From contig JAKQJC010000007.1 in NCBI GenBank assembly GCA_029561345.1, positions 186,001 to 250,000 of the forward strand: 64,000 bases of DNA. The letters run 5' to 3'. Shown one piece after another: positions 53,650 through 62,742 of this stretch (position 1 is its first letter; the number at the start of each line of letters is the position of its first letter). A model generated the notes under the pieces. It was given only the letters and a program-made list of their open reading frames with translations. It searched no databases and was not told where the DNA came from. The translations under genes and the position numbers were made by a program. This DNA comes from Chloroflexota bacterium. Lineage in GTDB: Bacteria > Chloroflexota > Anaerolineae > Anaerolineales > Anaerolineaceae.

Positions 53650-54057
53650 ATGCCTCGAGTCATTACCAATCTCTGCCAGCGCGAAGGTTCTTGCCGGATT
53701 GTCTGTCCGGTTGAATGCATCATTCCAGGAACCCCGGTTGATGACTGGCCCACCTATGTCATTGACCCAGACACATGCATCGATTGCGGTGCCTGCGAAC
53801 CGGAATGCCCCTACAGCGCCATTTATCCATCCGATGAAGTGCCATCAGCTTATCAGGCCCGCGGAGGAGAAATTCTGTGCGCCAAAGCCGGTACAGCTGG
53901 TTTCAACGACACCTATACGGATGTCGATCACGACGGTGAAGAAATCGTCATGCCGGCAACCCGCGTCCTTGCTGAAGGCGAAATTGTTGACCTCACGCCC
54001 AGCATCGAACTTAACCGGGCATTCTTCACCGAAGGTCCGGGTTACGCCGCCCTTTAA
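53650..54057 (+). CDS. Ferredoxin with two iron-sulfur cluster motifs
   Basis: A 135-residue ferredoxin, longer than the 60-110 of most bacterial ones. The first group of cysteines (C9, C15, C19, C23) and the CIDCGACEPECP group are arranged as in seven- and eight-iron ferredoxins, where the spacing C-x5-C-x3-C of the first group suggests an unusual or 3Fe-4S-type cluster. About 60 residues after the clusters form a non-cluster tail. GGAG precedes the ATG. It lies directly behind superoxide dismutase and before a terminator. Partner enzymes are not visible here. Confidence 0.9.
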   Translation: MPRVITNLCQREGSCRIVCPVECIIPGTPVDDWPTYVIDPDTCIDCGACEPECPYSAIYPSDEVPSAYQARGGEILCAKAGTAGFNDTYTDVDHDGEEIVMPATRVLAEGEIVDLTPSIELNRAFFTEGPGYAAL

Positions 54058-54077
54058 CCCCCAAAAAATTCAGCCCT

Positions 54078-54108
54078 GGGCACGGTTCATCACCGTGCCC
54101 TTTATTTT
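54078..54108 (+). terminator. Intrinsic terminator after the ferredoxin gene
   Basis: A 9-bp perfect stem (54078-54086 with 54092-54100), 5-base loop, then TTTATTTT. It lies 20 bases after the ferredoxin stop and just before the aspA start. Confidence 0.9.
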
Positions 54109-54126
54109 GCTGGCAAGGTGAATGGA

Positions 54127-55581
54127 ATGAACGAATTCAGGATTGAAAAAGACTCATTGGGCGAGGTGCAGGTTCCTGCAGCCGCCCTTTATGGCGCCCA
54201 GACACAGCGCGCCGTTGAAAACTTTCCCATTTCCGGCCTGCGCCCCTGGAAGGCCTTCATATGGTCAATGGCCGCCATTAAACAGGCAGCCGCCATGGTC
54301 AACCATGACCTGGGCCTGCTGGCCGAACCCATTGCCAGCGCCATTATCACCGCCGCAGGGGAAATCACCCACGGACAATGGCACGAATATTTTGTGGTTG
54401 ATCCATTTCAGGCCGGAGCTGGCACCAGTCATAACATGAACACCAATGAGGTGATTGCCAACCGCGCCACCCTCTTGCTGGGCGGCCAATTGGGCGAGTA
54501 CCGCGTCCATCCCAATGACCACGTCAACATGTCCCAATCCACCAATGACACCATTCCCACCGCCATCCGTCTGGGCTGCCTCTGGCGCCAGTCTGAGCTG
54601 GTCGCCTCCATAAAACGGCTTGAAGCTGCACTCTCTGCCAAGGCCGCCGAATTTGACCCCATTGTGAAAGCCGGCCGCACCCACCTGCAGGATGCTGTGC
54701 CAGTGCGCTTGGGTCAGGAATTTTCCGCCTATGCCAGAGCTGTCGAACGCGACCGCGAACGCATTGAGCAGGCTGCTGAGGGTTTAGCCCGTTTGGGAAT
54801 CGGCGGCACGGCAACCGGCACCGGCCTGAACGCCCATCCCGAATACCATGCCCGAATGGTGACCTGCCTCGCCAGCATCACAGGTCTGCCAGTAACCTCT
54901 TCAGATAACCTGTTTGAAAGCATGCAGTCCATGTCTGATATGGTGGGATATTCAGCCGCCTTGCGCACCCTGGCACTGACCCTGATCCGCATTGCCAATG
55001 ACATCCGCCTGCTTGCCTCTGGTCCCGGAACAGGTTTGGATGAAATTCGCCTGCCAGCCGTCCAGCCAGGCTCCAGCATCATGCCCGGAAAAGTCAACCC
55101 CGTCATGGCTGAGATGCTGAATATGGCCATGTTCCATATTGTAGGTTCTGATACCACCATCGCCTTTGCCGCCCAGGCCGGCCAGCTTGAGTTAAATGTG
55201 ATGATGCCAATTATCGCTCACCATCTTTTTGAATCCATGCAGGTGATGATTGGCGCCGTGGAAGCATTCACCACGCGCTGTATAACTGGTCTTCAGGCAA
55301 ACCCTGTTAAAACTCAATATTGGCTCGATCACAATGCTATCATTGTGACGGCTCTCAACCCCCTCATCGGCTATACCGTCGGCGCAGCTCTGGTAAAGGA
55401 AGCCCTTGAAAAAGAGATCGCCATTCCAACCCTGGCGCACGAAAAAGCTGCCCAAGGGTTGTTAATCAAACAATCCACCGGGCAGCCTGTCAGTGTCAGT
55501 GAAATTGACGAGGCCTTTTCCAACCTGGCCGCCTTTACAGATGGCGGCTTACTTTCCGGCTCCGTAGCGGGCGGCGGCTAA
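54127..55581 (+). CDS. aspA: Aspartate ammonia-lyase
   Basis: Converts L-aspartate to fumarate and ammonia; 484 residues, fumarase/aspartase superfamily with the signature [11 protein letters not shown]. Blocks favour aspartase over fumarase: [30 protein letters not shown] and [16 protein letters not shown], where fumarases usually have VNKSQSSND and GRTHLMDATP. The ATG at 54127 is preferred over GTG at 54118, since AAGGTG lies seven bases before it. It follows a terminator, so it needs its own promoter, which I cannot see. The 3' end overlaps the opposing ppgK by 33 bases. Confidence 0.9.
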   Translation: MNEFRIEKDSLGEVQVPAAALYGAQTQRAVENFPISGLRPWKAFIWSMAAIKQAAAMVNHDLGLLAEPIASAIITAAGEITHGQWHEYFVVDPFQAGAGTSHNMNTNEVIANRATLLLGGQLGEYRVHPNDHVNMSQSTNDTIPTAIRLGCLWRQSELVASIKRLEAALSAKAAEFDPIVKAGRTHLQDAVPVRLGQEFSAYARAVERDRERIEQAAEGLARLGIGGTATGTGLNAHPEYHARMVTCLASITGLPVTSSDNLFESMQSMSDMVGYSAALRTLALTLIRIANDIRLLASGPGTGLDEIRLPAVQPGSSIMPGKVNPVMAEMLNMAMFHIVGSDTTIAFAAQAGQLELNVMMPIIAHHLFESMQVMIGAVEAFTTRCITGLQANPVKTQYWLDHNAIIVTALNPLIGYTVGAALVKEALEKEIAIPTLAHEKAAQGLLIKQSTGQPVSVSEIDEAFSNLAAFTDGGLLSGSVAGGG

Positions 55582-56301
55582 GGCCGCGCCAACAATGCCT
55601 GCATTGTTGAGGAGTTGAGCCGGAACCACATCTGCCCGCACGTTCAGGAAGGGTGAGAACCGGTCAAAATCCTTGCTCACACCGCCCCCCAGCACAATCA
55701 CATCCGGCCAGATCAGGCTTTCCATGGTCTGCAAATATTCATTCAATCTCTCTGCCCATTCATCCCACGCCAGCTTCTTGCGCTGGCGTGTGGCGTCTGA
55801 AGCCCGAATTTCTGCATCCTTGCCGCGAATTTTCAGGTGTCCAAATTCTGTGTTCGGCAGCAAAATCCCATCCACAAAAATGGCAGAGCCAATGCCGGTG
55901 CCAATGGTCAGCATCAGCACCACGCCTTTGGGGTAATTCCTGCCCACCCCAAAGACCTGTTCAGCCAGCCCGGCCGCATCTGCATCATTGATCACCGTGA
56001 CCGGGCACTGGCAGCTCTTTGAAAACACATTTTCAGCATGCGTGCCAATCCAGCTTCGGTGAACATTCGCCGCCGTGTAAGCCACGCCATGGCGAATGAC
56101 AGCCGGAAAACCGCATCCGATTGATCCAGACCAGTTAAAATGTTTGGCAATTTCCGCCACCACGCTGGCGACCAGGTCAGGCTTTGAAGGGACAGGCGTT
56201 GGAATTCTGAAGCGTTCCTGGGTGAAATTGCCAGTCGTGATATTGACCGGGGCGCCCTTGATTCCCGATCCACCAATGTCTATGCCTAAAATTTCATCCA
56301 T
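55549..56301 (-). CDS. ppgK: Polyphosphate glucokinase
   Basis: ROK-family kinase of 250 residues that phosphorylates glucose with polyphosphate or ATP. Visible: [14 protein letters not shown] at the N-terminus, [24 protein letters not shown] and [13 protein letters not shown], the blocks typical of PpgK rather than other ROK kinases. The zinc motif of many ROK glucokinases is absent, as expected for PpgK. mltG starts from a separate upstream region 17 bases away. The C-terminus overlaps aspA. With PPi-type phosphofructokinase and H+-pyrophosphatase, it fits a phosphoanhydride-based sugar pathway. Confidence 0.92.
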   Translation of the reverse strand: MDEILGIDIGGSGIKGAPVNITTGNFTQERFRIPTPVPSKPDLVASVVAEIAKHFNWSGSIGCGFPAVIRHGVAYTAANVHRSWIGTHAENVFSKSCQCPVTVINDADAAGLAEQVFGVGRNYPKGVVLMLTIGTGIGSAIFVDGILLPNTEFGHLKIRGKDAEIRASDATRQRKKLAWDEWAERLNEYLQTMESLIWPDVIVLGGGVSKDFDRFSPFLNVRADVVPAQLLNNAGIVGAALAAARYGAGK

Positions 56302-56318
56302 GCGTTTCTCCTTATGAA

Positions 56319-57452
56319 TTATGGACAGGCGTTCTGCAAATGCTCCTGATAAGTAACGGCAAAATTGTGCCGTCCTGAACCGTCACAGCGTGCTCTGAAA
56401 AAAAAGTAATCCGTCTGAGCGGGAAAAGCCACGGCTTGAATAGCGCTCAATCCAGGATTAGAAATCGGTCCCGGGGGCAAACCTTTATAAACATATGTAT
56501 TATACGGCGATTCAGTATCCAGGTCGGCAGCTGAAAGCGGATTTGTCCACCAGGTTTTTTGTTGCTCATCAAATCCCAGGGCATATTGCGTGGTGGGGTC
56601 GCTTTCAAGGCGCATATCATTGCGCAGGCGATTGAGAAACACCGAGGCGATCATGGGTTGCTCATCTTCCACCATCGCTTCCCGCTGCACAATGGAAGCC
56701 AGCGTGATACCCTGCGCCAGGGTCAAACCTTGCTGCCTGAATCCATCCCGAATATCCCGCGTCACCTGGGTGTCAAATTCTTTCAAAATGGTCAGGATAA
56801 AATCATTCAGACTCACCTTGCGGTCAAAAGTGTACACTCCTGGAAATAAAAAGCCTTCCATGCTGATCAATTCAGCTTGCGGCTCGTTCATGGGAACGCC
56901 CACCGATGGATGCCGCACCAGCCGCAAAAAATCTTCCGGCGTTATATTCAACCCTGAGGTGGGCAGCGCGGCGGCAATTTCCTCGGCTCGCCAGCCGGGT
57001 AAAATCCGAAAGGGCACCTCAGCCGGGGTCGCATCCAGAAGACTGTGGGCAATTTCCACGGCTGTCATCTGGCTGCTAATGTGAAATCGCCCTGCCTGAA
57101 TCGCCGTATCCAGTCCGCTGTAAACCAAATAGGTCAAAAATGAATCCGCACTGCGAATCAGTCCTTGCTGATGTAAACGGCCAGCCACCCTGGCCGCCGA
57201 TTCGCCTGGCTCAATCGTAAAGGCTACCTCTTTCCCATCCGGGTTGGCTGGCTGCAAAAGATCATCTTTAATCATCATCAGTTTGGCTGCCGCGGTAAGA
57301 CCTTCCAGCGGGGAAAGTTTTTCGGTCGGTGGGCCAAACAGGGCTTCAGCCTGCTTGGGAATCTCACTGCCAGCCCAGGCTGCCCCCATCCCCGCAATGC
57401 ACATCACCAAAAAAAGCAGCAGCACCAACATTTTTGCGCAACCCGATTTCAT
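56319..57452 (-). CDS. mltG: Endolytic transglycosylase MltG
   Basis: Membrane-anchored murein transglycosylase of 377 residues, thought to end growing peptidoglycan chains. One N-terminal helix (about 8-27) precedes a LysM-like segment ([20 protein letters not shown]) and the YceG domain, with [12 protein letters not shown] (199 region), catalytic glutamate E258 in LASIVQREA and the final [17 protein letters not shown]. The C-terminal part looks complete. It overlaps ruvX by 4 bases, the usual ruvX-mltG pairing of bacterial chromosomes. Confidence 0.95.
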   Translation of the reverse strand: MKSGCAKMLVLLLFLVMCIAGMGAAWAGSEIPKQAEALFGPPTEKLSPLEGLTAAAKLMMIKDDLLQPANPDGKEVAFTIEPGESAARVAGRLHQQGLIRSADSFLTYLVYSGLDTAIQAGRFHISSQMTAVEIAHSLLDATPAEVPFRILPGWRAEEIAAALPTSGLNITPEDFLRLVRHPSVGVPMNEPQAELISMEGFLFPGVYTFDRKVSLNDFILTILKEFDTQVTRDIRDGFRQQGLTLAQGITLASIVQREAMVEDEQPMIASVFLNRLRNDMRLESDPTTQYALGFDEQQKTWWTNPLSAADLDTESPYNTYVYKGLPPGPISNPGLSAIQAVAFPAQTDYFFFRARCDGSGRHNFAVTYQEHLQNACP

Positions 57453-57883
57453 GATGTCTCCTCATTTTCTTGTTTTGCCTGGCCGTCCAGGTACCTCTGC
57501 AGTAGAACTGTGGCAGCCAGATCATCCATATGCCCCTGACGTTTTTGGCGCACCACTCCCATTTGGAATCTTGCCTCCTGGGCCGCTGCTGTGGTGCCTT
57601 CTTCATCCCAGAGCGTGACCGGTATGGAACATTGGCTCTCAATCGCCTCCTTCATCCGAAGCGATTTCCTTCCCTGAGGCGTAGGAATCCCGTCCGCATC
57701 CAGAGAAACGCCCACCACTATCTGGCTGACGTCATTTTCCTGAGCCAGATCAACAATTTGCGCCGCATCCACCAGGCGGGAAACGTGCACCAAAACCTTC
57801 AGGGGGTTGGCTATTGTTCCAGATGGGTCGCTGATCGCCAGCCCGATGCGCTTGTCTCCCGGATCCACAGCAAGAATTCTCAT
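57449..57883 (-). CDS. ruvX: Holliday junction resolvase-like RuvX/YqgF
   Basis: A 144-residue RNase H-fold nuclease that acts in 16S rRNA 5' processing or branch resolution. The N-terminus RILAVDPGDKRIGLAISD holds the first catalytic aspartate; a later VVGVSLDADG and LWDEEGTTAAA segment fit the family. Its stop overlaps mltG by 4 bases, and its start lies 6 bases after the membrane-protein gene upstream. All three likely share one transcript. Length is normal. Confidence 0.93.
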   Translation of the reverse strand: MRILAVDPGDKRIGLAISDPSGTIANPLKVLVHVSRLVDAAQIVDLAQENDVSQIVVGVSLDADGIPTPQGRKSLRMKEAIESQCSIPVTLWDEEGTTAAAQEARFQMGVVRQKRQGHMDDLAATVLLQRYLDGQAKQENEETS

Positions 57884-57889
57884 GGCTTT

Positions 57890-59383
57890 CTATTCCAGTT
57901 TGACCGATATTCGGAATGGCAAAATCGGCATGTAAGGCCACCCGGCAGGGAAAATATCAATCATCGGCGTCTTCTCCAGGTCGTAAGCGGAAGACAACAG
58001 TTTCACAGCATCCTGTGTCGAGCGGCCCGTGGTCATCACCAGCGCCTGGCCCTCGTCCAAATTGGCTCTGGTGTCGCGTCTGGCTGTCAGATACCAGCTT
58101 GCCTTCCCATCAGCAAATTTTGGCGTCTGCAAGGGAGATAAAGTCAACGTCTCAGCCAGAGCGGTATATCCTTTCGGCAGCGCGGCATCCAGGCTGGCTT
58201 GAGCCAGTTTGCTCAGATCATCCCCCGCAGCAAAAAAGCCCTCAAATTCAGCCCGCAGAGACAATTTTATTTCACCGGCTGGTTCCCCTTCAGGCGGGTC
58301 CCAGGTCTTTGATAGAACCTGTTTCAGCGTCAGCGATCCTTCCAACCACTGGTCTTCAGGAGCCAGCTGCATTTTGATCTGTTCCACCGCCTGCTGTGAT
58401 AAAACATCCAGGGCTTTCAACTCCAATAGCTGGTAATCTTGTGGGCTTGCCGCCGGCGCCTGAATATCTGCGCCTCCCTTCATGGCCGCCTCATTGCTGA
58501 CCGCTAAGGATGCACCCAGGTTGCCTTCAATGGCCTTTACAGCTTTTGCTGGAACATTTCCTCTCTTGCCAGGATCAACCGCCCTCACCGGTACTTCCGC
58601 TTTTGCATTTCCACCCCCTTTGATTTGTACCGCTTTGGTTGTGGCAAAGCGTGCGGTCGGGGTTGATAGGGTTCTGACAATGGTCCCCTCAGGAATCGTA
58701 ATAGGTTTATCACTTAAGTTGAGAAAAGTGACCATGCCTTCGGCCTGTTTATCCGGAATGGAGGTTGACCCTGAAACAGGCAGCTTTTCTTCCACCTCGG
58801 CAACCAGAGAAATGGGCCTTGCCGGAACTTTTCCGGCATATTCAATATTTTCTGTTTCCATATCAGCCTGAACTTCCACAATGGTTTCCTGAGGGCGGTG
58901 GGCAGCTCTCAAGCGAAGCGTAGCTTCAGGAAGCAGGGCCAGAATAAGGACAATCACAGCGATCAAACCACAGGAAAATGCCAGCAGCCGCAGCCACGGC
59001 CGCTTCAGCACCTGCCAGTTGTCCAAATTTACGGCAGGCCGTTCTGTCCGGTAATCATGAATCAGCCGCGGCCTCCGTTTAAACCTGGGTAACCCGCGAG
59101 TACGCCGCCAAAAACTTTTCTGAGCCTGTTTCACCGATTTGAACACAGGAATGCCCAGAGTTTGGGCGTTCTCAACCACTGCTAGAAGCTGGGTTACCAG
59201 GCCAAGCTGGATGCCCATTTTCTGGCAGTACCGGTTTAAAATCACCAAGTCCAACCGGCGCGTTAAAACCCTTGTCCGTCCCGGCCAGATCAGCAAAATC
59301 CGCGCAGCTTTTGCCCACGAAATCTTGTCTTTCGCCGAGGTGACATCATCATACGGTTCCAGTTTGATGATTTGTATCTTCAT
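57890..59383 (-). CDS. Membrane protein with baseplate J-like domain
   Basis: A 497-residue protein. A soluble N-terminal part of about 125 residues (basic, with RRTRGLPRFKRRPRL just before the helix) is followed by one membrane segment (about 133-153) and a large outside region. Within that, a stretch at about 215-300 resembles baseplate J/gp47-type beta domains (MVTFLNLSDKPITIPEGTIV, AEVPVRAVDPGKRGNVPA). Similar proteins occur in Chloroflexota outside phages. There are no other phage or contractile-injection genes nearby. It leads the ruvX-mltG transcript, with a promoter just upstream, so a wall-related role is possible. Confidence 0.7.
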   Translation of the reverse strand: MKIQIIKLEPYDDVTSAKDKISWAKAARILLIWPGRTRVLTRRLDLVILNRYCQKMGIQLGLVTQLLAVVENAQTLGIPVFKSVKQAQKSFWRRTRGLPRFKRRPRLIHDYRTERPAVNLDNWQVLKRPWLRLLAFSCGLIAVIVLILALLPEATLRLRAAHRPQETIVEVQADMETENIEYAGKVPARPISLVAEVEEKLPVSGSTSIPDKQAEGMVTFLNLSDKPITIPEGTIVRTLSTPTARFATTKAVQIKGGGNAKAEVPVRAVDPGKRGNVPAKAVKAIEGNLGASLAVSNEAAMKGGADIQAPAASPQDYQLLELKALDVLSQQAVEQIKMQLAPEDQWLEGSLTLKQVLSKTWDPPEGEPAGEIKLSLRAEFEGFFAAGDDLSKLAQASLDAALPKGYTALAETLTLSPLQTPKFADGKASWYLTARRDTRANLDEGQALVMTTGRSTQDAVKLLSSAYDLEKTPMIDIFPAGWPYMPILPFRISVKLE

Positions 59384-59396
59384 AATTACAAAGGGT

Positions 59397-59426
59397 ATTA
59401 TACTTTAAGTTGATGGTTGGTGTAAA
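59397..59426 (-). promoter_or_regulatory. Promoter of the baseplate J-like/ruvX/mltG unit
   Basis: On the minus strand TTTACA (59421-59426) and TATAAT (59397-59402), 18 bases apart. The start point would lie near 59390, about seven bases before the ATG, so the mRNA is nearly leaderless. Confidence 0.6.
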
Positions 59427-59446
59427 ACTAGATATAAGGAGCTGCT

Positions 59447-61018
59447 ATGGTTGAACTTGCATCTACAATAACTGCTGTAACCGTGTATCCCGACCGGGCC
59501 AGAATCACGCGCCGCGGGACGGTTGACCTGCAAAACGGCCTTCACCAGCTTGTTTTCCCGTCCCTGCCCATCTTCCTGGATCCTGAGTCAGTGCGTGCCT
59601 CAGCTCAGGGAACCGCCCGCATTCGCCTGTTGAATATTGATGTGGAAAGAACGGCCTATTTCATCTCACAAAATGAAAAAGTTCTGGAACTTGAAGAAAC
59701 CATCCAGACAATAGCCAATGAACAGCAAAACAACATTGATCAAATTGCTTCCATCAAAAAGGAAATGGATCACCTTGACGGCCTGCTCGATTCATCTCGC
59801 ACCTTTGCCTTCAGCATGGCATCTGGAAAAACCAGCCCGGAAAATCATTTTACCTGGTTAAGCAACATCATTGAACAACGCGGCCGGTGCCTTTCCACCA
59901 TCCGCGGCTTGGAACTGCAGAATAAAGAACTGGCCAGTCAATTGGCTAAATACACCGCCGATCTGAGCGCCTTGCGCAGCAGCCGCCCCAAGGAAGGCTT
60001 CCAGGCTTCCGTTGGCGTGGAAATCCTTTTCCCCGGCACAGTGGAAATTGAATTAATTTACAGCATTCGCCAGGCATCCTGGACACCCCTTTACGATTTT
60101 CACCTGGATGAAAACAATCAAATGAGCCTGACCTGCCTGGGTGAAATCTCTCAAAATACCGGAGAAAACTGGTCTCAGGTGAGTTTGACCTTATCCACTG
60201 CCAGACCCACCGCCTTTGAAAACCTGCCGGATGTCACCCCCTGGATGATTCATATCCAGCCTCCAGCCCGCCCCGCCTATGTGGCCAGGTCCATGGCTGA
60301 AATGCCCCCACCGCCGGCGCCCATGCAGGCCCCAGAACAGGCTTTACCTGATCTGATGATGGCAAAAGCTGAAGTGCCAACGGCGGAAGTTCAGCAACAG
60401 GGCAGCTCTGTCACGTATAAAATCTCCATGCCTGCCGATATCCCTGCCGATGGTTCCCGGCATAAAGTGACCATTGCCATGATAAATATGGCGGTGGAGT
60501 CGGATTATTTGATTGCTCCACGTTTGGATGAAGCTGCCTATCGGCGCTTGAAAATCAAAAACGAATCGGGACTGCATCTCCTCCCCGGAGCAGCCCAGCT
60601 TTTTGATAAATCTGATTTTGTCGGCGCCACACATATTGACCTGACCATTCCTGGGCAGGAGCTTGAAATGGCCTATGGACACGATGACCGCGTGGCGGTT
60701 AAGCGTGAATTGACCCAAAAACTGGTCGATAAAACCTTTCTGGGCGATAAACGCCGTGTGCGCTACACATATAAAATCACCGTCACCAACCACACCGGCG
60801 CAAATCAAACCATTACAGTGTTTGAAGCCTTTCCTCTTTCGCAGAATGAAATGATCCGGGTCAAACTCGAAAACGCCTCCCCTCGGCCCACCGAGCAGGA
60901 TGAATTGAATCGTCTTAAGTGGATTCAAAGTTTGACCCCCGGCCAGGAGCAGGAATATTTATATGAGTTCAGCATTGAGTCTCCCCGCCAGTCGGAAATT
61001 TTTGGCCTGACCGAATGA
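59447..61018 (+). CDS. MuiA-like protein (DUF4140/DUF4139)
   Basis: A 523-residue protein of the mucoidy inhibitor A group. The N-terminal DUF4140-like part (ITAVTVYPDRARITRRGTVDL) is followed by a coiled coil (about 75-185) and a DUF4139-like beta region (YSIRQASWTPLYDFHLDENN, VSLTLSTARPTAFENLP). A proline-rich stretch lies at about 275-305. No signal peptide is obvious, and the role in bacteria is unclear; in enterobacteria the gene affects exopolysaccharide production. AAGGAG is six bases before the ATG. It ends at a strong terminator. Confidence 0.85.
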   Translation: MVELASTITAVTVYPDRARITRRGTVDLQNGLHQLVFPSLPIFLDPESVRASAQGTARIRLLNIDVERTAYFISQNEKVLELEETIQTIANEQQNNIDQIASIKKEMDHLDGLLDSSRTFAFSMASGKTSPENHFTWLSNIIEQRGRCLSTIRGLELQNKELASQLAKYTADLSALRSSRPKEGFQASVGVEILFPGTVEIELIYSIRQASWTPLYDFHLDENNQMSLTCLGEISQNTGENWSQVSLTLSTARPTAFENLPDVTPWMIHIQPPARPAYVARSMAEMPPPPAPMQAPEQALPDLMMAKAEVPTAEVQQQGSSVTYKISMPADIPADGSRHKVTIAMINMAVESDYLIAPRLDEAAYRRLKIKNESGLHLLPGAAQLFDKSDFVGATHIDLTIPGQELEMAYGHDDRVAVKRELTQKLVDKTFLGDKRRVRYTYKITVTNHTGANQTITVFEAFPLSQNEMIRVKLENASPRPTEQDELNRLKWIQSLTPGQEQEYLYEFSIESPRQSEIFGLTE

Positions 61019-61040
61019 CTCATTTTCACTTCAAAACCAG

Positions 61041-61089
61041 AATCACATCAGCATGGCTGGCTGCCATGCTGATGTGATTCTTTCTTTTT
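61041..61089 (+). terminator. Intrinsic terminator after the MuiA-like gene
   Basis: A 17-bp perfect inverted repeat (61041-61057 with 61063-61079), 5-base loop, then CTTTCTTTTT. It lies 22 bases after the stop codon. Confidence 0.93.
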
Positions 61090-61199
61090 GGCAGCAGGAT
61101 GAAAAAGAAAAGCCGATAGCGTTCTTTCCGGAGGCCGCTGGTGATTGGGGTGGGTGTATAATGGGACATAAATTTCTCTTTGATTGGAGCAATTATCCT

Positions 61200-62228
61200 A
61201 TGGTTGATGAAGATAAACAGGCGGTTATCGCGCGCAAAGGCGCCATGCAGATGGCACGGCGCATATTCTGGAATGATGGGCAAAAACGCCTGCGCGCGGG
61301 ATGGCGCATGCTTGCACAGCTGCTCATTGCCGGGGTGCTGGTGATGGCGGCAACAGCAATCTGGTCGTTGGTGTCTGAGTGGATCCTGAATTCAGCTCTG
61401 GCAGAGAGTCTGGCTGTGAGATTGGTGGTGAGACTGGTGAAAGTGAACATCACCTGGTTGTGCCTGGTAGCCAGTCTGGCTCTGGCAGGGCGTTTTCTCG
61501 ATCGCCGCCCGCTGCGAGATTTTGGCTTTGCATTGGACCGGAACTGGTGGCTGGATCTGGGCTTTGGGCTTCTGCTGGGGGCAGGATTGATGGCGGCGAT
61601 TTTCGGCGTGGAATATGCCCTGGGATGGGTGGAAATCCGGGCAACCCTGCAGACCAATTCCAATACCTTTGGCATCGGCATCATCCTCTACATTGGTATG
61701 TTCCTTGGGGTAGCCATGGAAGAAGAAATCATGGCCCGCGGTTATTGGCTGAGAAACCTGGCTGAAGGGTTTACGGGCCGCTGGCTCAAGCCGCGAGGCG
61801 CATTATTACTCGCCTACGCAATTTCATCGGCCATCTTTGGACTGCTGCATCTGGGCAATGAGAATGCTTCCCTGGTGAGTACGCTGAATCTGGTGATGGC
61901 AGGACTGATGTTGGGATTGCCCTATGTGCTGACGGGTGAATTGGCAATCCCGATCGGGCTGCACATGACGTGGAATTTCTTCCAGGGAAATGTATTTGGT
62001 TTTCCTGTGAGCGGCGGAGCGCCGGGGACAACATTTATCGCCATCCAGCAGGGTGGGGCAGATCTGTGGACTGGCGGAGCCTTTGGGCCTGAAGCAGGCC
62101 TGGTAGGGGTGCTGGCCATGCTGCTGGGCACTGGCGCAATCGTGCTCTGGGTCCGGTTAAGGCGCGGTCGGGTGACATTCGAATCCCGTCTGGCAGATTA
62201 CCGGGAAGAGTCTGCGAACTACATTTAA
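61200..62228 (+). CDS. CPBP family intramembrane metalloprotease
   Basis: A 342-residue membrane protein with about eight predicted helices and the CPBP (Abi/Rce1-like) motifs. The EExxxR motif is at E175, E176, R180 (EEIMARGYW), followed by a histidine in FGLLHLGNEN and a later LHMTWNF. These are proposed zinc and catalytic residues. Members process prenylated or bacteriocin-like substrates or confer self-immunity. The start is ATG 61200 with GGAG ten bases upstream; the sequence at 61156-61161 (TATAAT) looks like a promoter element, so an ATG at 61161 is less likely. It follows a terminator and stands alone. Confidence 0.85.
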   Translation: MVDEDKQAVIARKGAMQMARRIFWNDGQKRLRAGWRMLAQLLIAGVLVMAATAIWSLVSEWILNSALAESLAVRLVVRLVKVNITWLCLVASLALAGRFLDRRPLRDFGFALDRNWWLDLGFGLLLGAGLMAAIFGVEYALGWVEIRATLQTNSNTFGIGIILYIGMFLGVAMEEEIMARGYWLRNLAEGFTGRWLKPRGALLLAYAISSAIFGLLHLGNENASLVSTLNLVMAGLMLGLPYVLTGELAIPIGLHMTWNFFQGNVFGFPVSGGAPGTTFIAIQQGGADLWTGGAFGPEAGLVGVLAMLLGTGAIVLWVRLRRGRVTFESRLADYREESANYI

Positions 62229-62348
62229 TAGGCTCACGAAGTGAACTGATTGGGGATACTTGCCCTTTGAGGAGACCCTCTCGCACATCGAGAGGCATTT
62301 GTGATTATTCGCACGGCCAAAAGCAACCAAATATGACAATTTTTGTAT

Positions 62349-62354
62349 TATAAT
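62349..62354 (+). promoter_or_regulatory. -10 element of the hyp operon
   Basis: TATAAT lies seven bases before the hypA ATG with no Shine-Dalgarno sequence in between, which suggests leaderless transcription. No convincing -35 was found at the right distance. Confidence 0.45.
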
Positions 62355-62361
62355 TGCCCGT

Positions 62362-62742
62362 ATGCATGAACTCGCAGTGACTGAAAATATCCTGGCAATT
62401 GCCAAACGCCATGCCGAAGAGGCTGGTGCTGTCAAAGTGACCGATATCCACCTGGTGATTGGGCGACTATCCAGCATTGTGGATGAGTCCATCCAATTTT
62501 ATTGGGATATGATCGCGGAGAACACCCTCTGCGAGGGAGCCAAATTGCATTTTGATCGCACCCCGGCCACACTCCGCTGCAATGCTTGCCAGCATGAGTA
62601 TACGCTCGCCGCTGAACTGATGCCCTGTCCCGCTTGCGGCAGCCCCAATATCCAGGTATTGACAGGTGAAGAGTTCTACCTGGAAAGCATCGAGATCACT
62701 CGCGAACAAGAACCTCCCAGGAAAAGAAAGGGTAAAGGATGA
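62362..62742 (+). CDS. hypA: Hydrogenase nickel chaperone HypA
   Basis: Delivers nickel during [NiFe]-hydrogenase maturation, together with HypB. The 126 residues begin MHELAVTENIL, whose His2 binds nickel. The zinc site uses two CxxC motifs, C73/C76 and C89/C92. A basic tail of about 15 residues (RKRKGKG) extends the usual length. The stop overlaps hypB by 4 bases. No hydrogenase structural genes are visible in this window. Confidence 0.95.
   Translation: MHELAVTENILAIAKRHAEEAGAVKVTDIHLVIGRLSSIVDESIQFYWDMIAENTLCEGAKLHFDRTPATLRCNACQHEYTLAAELMPCPACGSPNIQVLTGEEFYLESIEITREQEPPRKRKGKG

Noticed and set aside
57890..59383. Prophage or injection-system remnant
   Set aside because: Only one baseplate J-like domain occurs, inside a membrane protein, without any other tail, sheath or phage gene.
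62277..62295. Terminator after the CPBP gene
   Set aside because: A 7-bp stem exists but is not followed by a T run; left unannotated.
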